Shown here: one piece after another, positions 37,400-42,836 of the stretch
Numbering within the stretch: the stretch's first letter is position 1
Layout: each line of letters starts with the position of its first letter
Source: Chloroflexota bacterium
GTDB lineage: Bacteria > Chloroflexota > Anaerolineae > Anaerolineales > Anaerolineaceae
Assembly: GCA_012798515.1 (NCBI GenBank)
Contig: JAAZNB010000139.1
Coordinates: 1 to 42,836, forward strand
Direction of reading: 5' to 3'
DNA: 42,836 nt
The notes under the pieces: generated by a model
Database searches by the model: none
Told to the model about the DNA's origin: nothing
The model's input: the letters and a program-made list of their open reading frames with translations, nothing else
Program-made: the position numbers and the translations under genes

Positions 37400-37945
37400 T
37401 TAACAAAGATTTGCTGGATCGTTGAAGTCTGGCCAATTCCGATCTTTTTCTGAGATCACGTGGATGGGCTGCGGCCAGGCAATCGCAAACGCGGGATCAT
37501 CGTAGCGGGCGCCTTTTTCCGCCCCCGGGGTATAAAACTGCGATTCCAGGTACAACACCTCGGTATCGTCAGACAGGGTCAGGAAGCCATGCGCGAACAT
37601 TTGGGGAATATACAACATGCGGTAATTCTCGCCGCTTAGTTCCACCGCAGTCCACTGCAGGTATGTCGCTGACCCCGGGCGGAGGTCGATGATCACGTCG
37701 TACAGCCCGCCGCGCACGCAGCGCACCAACTTCGTCCCGGGCGCCTGTTCCCCCTGGTAATGCATTCCCCGCAGTGTGCCCGTGTGGCGATTGTATGAGA
37801 TATTCGCCTGGGCCACGGTCGGAGCCAGGCCGCGTGCCAGGAACTCGTGCTGGCAAAAACTGCGGGCGAAGAACCCCCTGGCGTCCTCCCGTTTTTCGAT
37901 TTCGATCACGTAGGCGCCCGGCAGGCTCGTTTCGGTAAAAATCAC
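37400..37945 (-). CDS. dTDP-4-dehydrorhamnose 3,5-epimerase family protein
   Basis: LPGAYVIEIEKREDARGFFARSFCQHEFLARGLAPTVAQANISYNRHTGTLRGMHYQGEQAPGTKLVRCVRGGLYDVIIDLR...; RfbC-type cupin. Confidence 0.93.
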   Translation of the reverse strand: MIFTETSLPGAYVIEIEKREDARGFFARSFCQHEFLARGLAPTVAQANISYNRHTGTLRGMHYQGEQAPGTKLVRCVRGGLYDVIIDLRPGSATYLQWTAVELSGENYRMLYIPQMFAHGFLTLSDDTEVLYLESQFYTPGAEKGARYDDPAFAIAWPQPIHVISEKDRNWPDFNDPANLC

Positions 37946-38973
37946 ATTTCCCTCCAGAAGAACTGCTCATCGATCTGGTGGGTGTTGATCAGGTGTTTCA
38001 ACTGCTTCAAGCGGGTAAAGGCCCGGAACTGGAACGTATCGCTCGACATATCGATATACTCGAATACTTTCCGAAGTTCTTCCGCCCCGTGCCGGGGGGT
38101 ATATTTGCATTGAAAATCCGGGAGGCAGGCCTTGATTTTATCAAAAGATACCCGGTAACTGCGGTTGTCACCATCGCTCTTTCCGATAGACAGGCCACAA
38201 CCAGGGAAAGTCTCAGACACGATTTCAGCGATTTCACGCACGCGATAATTGGCCTGGGTATCGCCCACATTGAAGATCTGGCCATGCACTGCGTCGCGAG
38301 GCGCCGCTAACGTGCAGCGCACCGCTTCGCAAATGTCGAGGACGTGCACCAGGGGCCGCCAGGGCGAGCCGTCACTGGTCAGGCGGATTTCCTTGGTCGT
38401 CCAGGCCAGGCCACTCAGATTGTTCAACACCACGTCGAAGCGCATGCGAGGCGAAGCCCCAAAGGCCGTGGCATTGCGCAAAAAGGTAGGTGAAAAATGA
38501 TCGTCTGCCAGGGCCTGCACGTCGCGCTCGACCAGCACTTTGCATTGAGCATACGCCGTCTGCGGCTGGGGCGGGGTCTCCTCGTTCTTGATGTCATCGG
38601 TGCCAACGCCATAGACGCTACACGACGAGGTATAAATAAACTGCTGCACACCGGCCGCCTTGGCCCGCTTGGCCAGCTCTACCGATCCGATGTGATTGAT
38701 CTGGTAAGTCACTTCTGGGTTATGCTGGCCCAGGGGATCGTTGGAGAGTTCCGCCAGGTGAATCACTGCATCGTACCCTTCCAGGTCCTGGGTGGTGATG
38801 TTACGGATATCTTTGATGATCATCTTCGGTGTCTGCCGTAGGCCGTTGTACAGCCAGCCATCCAGGTAATATCCCGTGTCCACCCCGGTTACCTGATCGC
38901 CATGCTTTTCAAGATATGGCCCCAGCATACACCCGATATACCCCCCTGTCCCGGTTACAAGCAGCTTTTTCAT
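37942..38973 (-). CDS. NAD-dependent epimerase/dehydratase (extended SDR)
   Basis: MKKLLVTGTGGYIGCMLGPYLEKHGDQVTGVDTG...; YTSSCSVYGVG; TAYAQCK (YxxxK). Start taken at 38973 rather than track start 39105, which overlaps the next gene. Confidence 0.92.
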   Translation of the reverse strand: MKKLLVTGTGGYIGCMLGPYLEKHGDQVTGVDTGYYLDGWLYNGLRQTPKMIIKDIRNITTQDLEGYDAVIHLAELSNDPLGQHNPEVTYQINHIGSVELAKRAKAAGVQQFIYTSSCSVYGVGTDDIKNEETPPQPQTAYAQCKVLVERDVQALADDHFSPTFLRNATAFGASPRMRFDVVLNNLSGLAWTTKEIRLTSDGSPWRPLVHVLDICEAVRCTLAAPRDAVHGQIFNVGDTQANYRVREIAEIVSETFPGCGLSIGKSDGDNRSYRVSFDKIKACLPDFQCKYTPRHGAEELRKVFEYIDMSSDTFQFRAFTRLKQLKHLINTHQIDEQFFWREM

Positions 38974-38992
38974 TTGCACATTCCTTTTGTGA

Positions 38993-39772
38993 TTAATCCG
39001 TCCACACTTTCCAAGGGGTATTCCCGTTCTTCCACAGCTCTTCCAGGACATTCTTATCCTGTAAGGTGTTGACCGAGTGCCAGAAGCCATCGTGGCGGAA
39101 AGCAATCAGGTTGCCTTCCTGAGAGAGGCGGGTCATCGGCTCTTGTTCCCATACAGTGGAATCGCCTGCGATGTAATCAAAAACTTCCGGCTCCAGGACG
39201 AAAAAGCCACCGTTGATCCACGCTCCATCCCCTTGCGGTTTTTCCCGGAAATTGGTGATCGCCGTCTGGCCCTCAGACAGGGTAAACGTTCCATAACGGC
39301 CGGGTGGCTGCACTGCCGTCAGGGTGGCGCGTTTCTTCATCGCCTTATGGAAAGCCACCAACTCCTGGATGTTGACATCCGTGACACCGTCGCCATATGT
39401 AAAGCAGAACGTCTCGTTGCCCACGTAATCGCGTACACGCTTCAGGCGTCCACCCGTCATGCTTTTATCGCCTGTATCAACCAGGGTCACCCGCCAGGGC
39501 TCTTTGGCGTAGCGGTGCACGGTCATCTCGTTATTACGCATGTCGAATGTGATGTCAGAATTGTTGATCATGTAATTCGCAAAATAATTCTTGATCACCT
39601 CACCTTTATAGCCACAACAGATAATGAAATCGTTCAACCCATAAGCTGAGTAAATTTTCATGATGTGCCACAGCAAAGGACGATTTCCGATTTCGACCAT
39701 GGGCTTGGGTCGCACTGTCGTCTCTTCGCTAATGCGCGTGCCGAATCCACCGGCTAAGATAACGGTTTTCAT
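38993..39772 (-). CDS. rfbF: Glucose-1-phosphate cytidylyltransferase
   Basis: MKTVILAGGFGTRISEETTVRPKPMVEIGNRPLLWHIMKIYSAYGLNDFIICCGYKGEVIKNYFANY...; strongly RfbF-like. Start taken at 39772 (canonical MKTVILAGG). Confidence 0.95.
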   Translation of the reverse strand: MKTVILAGGFGTRISEETTVRPKPMVEIGNRPLLWHIMKIYSAYGLNDFIICCGYKGEVIKNYFANYMINNSDITFDMRNNEMTVHRYAKEPWRVTLVDTGDKSMTGGRLKRVRDYVGNETFCFTYGDGVTDVNIQELVAFHKAMKKRATLTAVQPPGRYGTFTLSEGQTAITNFREKPQGDGAWINGGFFVLEPEVFDYIAGDSTVWEQEPMTRLSQEGNLIAFRHDGFWHSVNTLQDKNVLEELWKNGNTPWKVWTD

Positions 39773-39821
39773 GACCACTTCCTTCCCGTCTACTATAAAT
39801 TCTGCAATGACGCCAGGCGCT

Positions 39822-42509
39822 TTATGGCTTTCTCCCTGCCATGCGTACGCCAACGATGATGAATACCACCACAGAGACGGCTGCTAGAATAACGCCAATA
39901 ATCAATCCGGTCCAATTGGTGATCGGCGACGAGGCATTGCCCGTAACCGGGAAGGTCGTCGTTGGAGTCGCCGCGACGGACACCGGGGTGTTGCCCAACG
40001 GAGATACATCGCCCTGGATCGAAGCCACCACCTGCGTAGGCTGCATCACCACATCGGCCGGCTGAATTCGTTCGGTCAGGTACAGGATGTCCCGATCCGC
40101 ATTGGTGTCTTTATCCGGCGTGAGCACATTGTAAAGCGCAGCCAGGTGCCCGTTGGCAGCCGTCCCGATCAAAGACAGCATCTGGCTGGTGTCGGGCTGC
40201 AAATCCAGGTCCACGAAATCGACTACAGACCACAGGCGGCCATTCCACAGCCAGTGCTGTAGGACGTAGCCCCGTTGCTCCATGTTACGAACTTGCAGCA
40301 TATGCACTTCGCCCTGGGTATCCAACACCAGATCGGTCGGCTCGAGCGACTGACTGAAGTTCTCGAACGGAGTTGGATTGCTCCAGGTTTTACCGCCATC
40401 TTGTGACGCCTGATGCCAGACGGTATACACGCCCGCTTCCATTTCTTCCCAGGCCCGGTGCACAGCCCCATTTCCGGCCACTACAACCTGGCTCCAGTAT
40501 GCCGGGTTGTTGGTGATCGCCTCGGGAGCGCTCCAGGCAGCCCCGTAATCGCTCGAATACGAGTAATATAACTCCAGCGGACGGCTCTCGGGAGGTACCT
40601 GGTACCGTGCCCACAGCAGGAACATCTTACCGCCCTCTCCCACGGCCAACTTAGGCTCATTTACCATGATCCAATTCGCCGCTTCCGCATCGAACACCTG
40701 TACCGGAGCGTTCCAGGTAATTCCATCGTCCATCGATGACGTCAGATAGATACCCCGCCCCTGGTTCACCGGCGTGGCGTAGGTCACGTAGATCGTACCG
40801 TTCTCGTCCAGGGCAATATCGGGTGAAATACTGGCCGACTGCGTGCCCGGCAGGACCACCGGCTGGGACCAGGATTCCGCGTTGACTGCCAGATTAGCCG
40901 GCACCATACTGAATGAGATTTTCCCGGTCGTCGGGTCGTTCCACACCAGATAGATTTTATCCTTCTGGCTGATCGCTTTCAACGCCCCGACCATCCCATT
41001 CGGCTCAGAAACCACGTCTGCCGGGCTGGTCCAACGTTTCCCATCCCACTGGGAGTAATGGATTGCCAGGCCGTCCCCTGTGCCACCGGCCTCACTCCAG
41101 AAGACGTGCAGCTGGCCGTACTGGTCGGCGGTCATGGCATTCGCGCTGATGCTGGTTTCACTGTTCAACACTGAGGTAGGTTTGAGCCAGGGCGTCTCCG
41201 CCGGGAGCCAGTCATCCACGCTGCCCAGGTTGCGCTGCGTGAACCATACGTCCGACTCTTCACCCGAATCGGCGCCCGCCGCGTACAGGACGTTTTCCGG
41301 GCTGTTCACCACCGGTCCGGTACGGAAATCCAATGCCGTGAAGGTATCCGGGTTGACCGAAGTGGATAACGTGGTCTGGACCTCAGCCTTGCTCCATTTT
41401 TCTCCATTCCAGGCCATCAGGTATACCTGGTCGTTGAGCACAAAGTACATGAAAATCAGGCCGTCGGGATTCGTGAAAAAGTTGATATTGGTCGCGCAGC
41501 CCTGAATGTCCGTCAACATCCGCTGGGGACTGCTCCAATCGTTCCCACTGTTTTGCGTTGAAATGTAGTTCTGAGTGCAATCTTCGCCCGGCTGGTTGAG
41601 CTGCCAGATCACCACGGCATCCTGGCCATACGAGCCGGCGTGAATATTGATCGCATCTACCGGCCCGGCTGAGCCTTCAGGGCCATCCACCTCGATGGGG
41701 TCAGCCCAGGTCGTGCCGTTATCACTCGAATACGCCAGGTACACCCGGTTGCGCGCCCGGTTGTCCCAGGCCAGGTAGACCATATCCTGCCCGTCCTCAT
41801 TCGTCACCGCAACATCGATGTTCGATGTCTCGACCGATGCGGTACGGTAATACTGAGATTCATCTAACAAGGTGCCATCTGTCCACCGCGATGTGGTGTG
41901 TAACAACCGGCGGTAATACACACCGGTGGGGGTATAGGTCGAGCCCAATTTACGGATATACGCAAGGTGCAGGTCGCCGGCTGCATCCAGATCTACATCC
42001 AGGTCGGTGGCTGATTCCGCCAGACGCTGGCGTGTCTGCCAGGCATTGCTCAACCCAAACGAATCTGCCCAGGCCATGCTGTAGTACAGCGTGTTGGTAT
42101 AGTCGATCCAGAAGACATGGATGTAGCCCCGTTTATCGGCAATGAATTTCAAACGATCGGGGGTCAGCGGCTCGATCAAGGAGAAGGACGACTCGAAGGG
42201 AAAATTCACCTGCTCCGGTGCTGACCAACTGCCATCAGTATATTCCGTATAGTAGAACTCCAGGGTGACTACGTCTTGCCAGATCAGGTGGAGGTTTCCA
42301 TTTTTATCCATCACCATAAATGGATTACTGGCTCCCCCAGATTTTGACAGGTTGGTCGGCCGGGTCCATGGCTGGTTGCCTTGTTCAAGATTGTGAGACT
42401 GCACCGGTACTGCGTTCACCAGCACAAAGCTGACGATGAACAGGATGGCTGCAAACTTGACAGTACCGTGGTTGATTCTCCGTTTGATTTCATTCATCAC
42501 TTTGCCCAT
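39822..42509 (-). CDS. Secreted, C-terminally TM-anchored Asp-box (sialidase-like) multi-propeller protein
   Basis: Asp boxes: YSSDNGTTWADP, STQNSGNDWSSP, TSSMDDGITWNAP, YSSDYGAAWSAP, ASQDGGKTWSNP; N-terminal signal FAAILFIVSFVLVNAVPVQS; C-terminal TM WTGLIIGVILAAVSVVVFIIVGVRMAGRKP. Confidence 0.8.
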   Translation of the reverse strand: MGKVMNEIKRRINHGTVKFAAILFIVSFVLVNAVPVQSHNLEQGNQPWTRPTNLSKSGGASNPFMVMDKNGNLHLIWQDVVTLEFYYTEYTDGSWSAPEQVNFPFESSFSLIEPLTPDRLKFIADKRGYIHVFWIDYTNTLYYSMAWADSFGLSNAWQTRQRLAESATDLDVDLDAAGDLHLAYIRKLGSTYTPTGVYYRRLLHTTSRWTDGTLLDESQYYRTASVETSNIDVAVTNEDGQDMVYLAWDNRARNRVYLAYSSDNGTTWADPIEVDGPEGSAGPVDAINIHAGSYGQDAVVIWQLNQPGEDCTQNYISTQNSGNDWSSPQRMLTDIQGCATNINFFTNPDGLIFMYFVLNDQVYLMAWNGEKWSKAEVQTTLSTSVNPDTFTALDFRTGPVVNSPENVLYAAGADSGEESDVWFTQRNLGSVDDWLPAETPWLKPTSVLNSETSISANAMTADQYGQLHVFWSEAGGTGDGLAIHYSQWDGKRWTSPADVVSEPNGMVGALKAISQKDKIYLVWNDPTTGKISFSMVPANLAVNAESWSQPVVLPGTQSASISPDIALDENGTIYVTYATPVNQGRGIYLTSSMDDGITWNAPVQVFDAEAANWIMVNEPKLAVGEGGKMFLLWARYQVPPESRPLELYYSYSSDYGAAWSAPEAITNNPAYWSQVVVAGNGAVHRAWEEMEAGVYTVWHQASQDGGKTWSNPTPFENFSQSLEPTDLVLDTQGEVHMLQVRNMEQRGYVLQHWLWNGRLWSVVDFVDLDLQPDTSQMLSLIGTAANGHLAALYNVLTPDKDTNADRDILYLTERIQPADVVMQPTQVVASIQGDVSPLGNTPVSVAATPTTTFPVTGNASSPITNWTGLIIGVILAAVSVVVFIIVGVRMAGRKP

Positions 42510-42611
42510 AGGACGGCTCCATCGTAGGTAATCGATCTGGATTTATTTCGTAAAAAAGGGTGTGGCATCCCATTACAAGTTCAATAATATAAATCAAATA
42601 ATTCCTAACCT

Positions 42612-42637
42612 GGGCCGGTAGTTTTCTCTACCGGCCC
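42612..42637 (-). terminator. Hairpin downstream of the right-edge CDS, possible terminator
   Basis: GGGCCGGTAG-TTTTCT-CTACCGGCCC, 10-bp perfect stem; no strong U-tract directly after on the minus strand. Confidence 0.5.
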
Positions 42638-42659
42638 GGTAATGTTCGTAGAACGAGAA

Positions 42660-42836
42660 TTAATCTACCCCACTGCCCGTGTCGGTGGAGGCCCAGCTCA
42701 GATGCTGGAATCCGACACTGAGGGCCGAACGAATGGTTGAAACGTCGCTAAATAACATCTTCAAGTAGGTAAACATGGGTCCAGGGCGGAAAGCCCATTC
42801 ACGGAAGGCCCTCTTCTGCCAGTACAGCAATCTTTC
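42660..42836 (-). CDS. Probable B12-binding/radical SAM protein, C-terminal fragment (continues beyond right edge)
   Basis: Hand-translated minus frame: RLLYWQKRAFREWAFRPGPMFTYLKMLFSDVSTIRSALSVGFQHLSWASTDTGSGVD-stop; the FREWAxRPGPxxTYLKMLxSD tail resembles B12-radical SAM C-termini. Confidence 0.5.
   Translation of the reverse strand, partial: ERLLYWQKRAFREWAFRPGPMFTYLKMLFSDVSTIRSALSVGFQHLSWASTDTGSGVD

Noticed and set aside
42510-42611. Sigma70-like promoter for the minus-strand run (TTGATT ... TAATGG)
   Set aside because: The -10 match is weak and spacing is marginal; not enough to call without TSS data.
1-42836. CRISPR arrays, transposases, integrases, tRNA/rRNA genes
   Set aside because: No regularly spaced repeats, transposase/integrase motifs or recognisable structural RNA sequences were seen by eye; tRNAscan/Infernal would be needed to exclude them fully.

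Overview
The window looks like a bacterial chromosomal segment, possibly Chloroflexota-like (inference from gene content only). From left to right: (1) the 3'-truncated start of a PAS-PAS-HisKA sensor kinase (minus strand; not in the ORF track because it runs off the edge), a CxxCxxxCC (YkgJ/UPF0153-like) protein, and the proline genes proB-proA. (2) A two-gene plus-strand unit encoding large secreted proteins: a PKD/CBM/GH-A-like glycosidase and a PQQ-propeller fused to a helical, alpha/alpha-toroid-like domain. A near-perfect 32-bp palindrome and a leader hairpin lie upstream of it. (3) A roughly 31-kb, entirely minus-strand exopolysaccharide/surface-glycan locus (11.5-42.5 kb). It contains a fused Wzz/BY-kinase, two O-antigen-ligase/Wzy-like proteins, a Wzx flippase, at least seven soluble glycosyltransferases, three tandem polytopic GT-C-like proteins, a GINT1-N-like propeller protein, two Asp-box (sialidase-like) propellers with C-terminal TM anchors, and a nucleotide-sugar module (cytidylyltransferase, two SDRs, RfbC-like epimerase, C-methyltransferase, DUF4910 peptidase-like protein). 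(4) The C-terminal end of a probable B12/radical-SAM protein at the right edge. The items most worth a second look are an intrinsic-terminator-like hairpin inside the first codons of the wzy-like gene, the 32-bp palindrome, an endonuclease III (nth) relic after proA, an unlisted 51-aa TTG-start ORF, the DUF4910/branched-sugar module, and the concentration of beta-propeller proteins in one glycan locus. No tRNA, rRNA, CRISPR or transposase was recognised.
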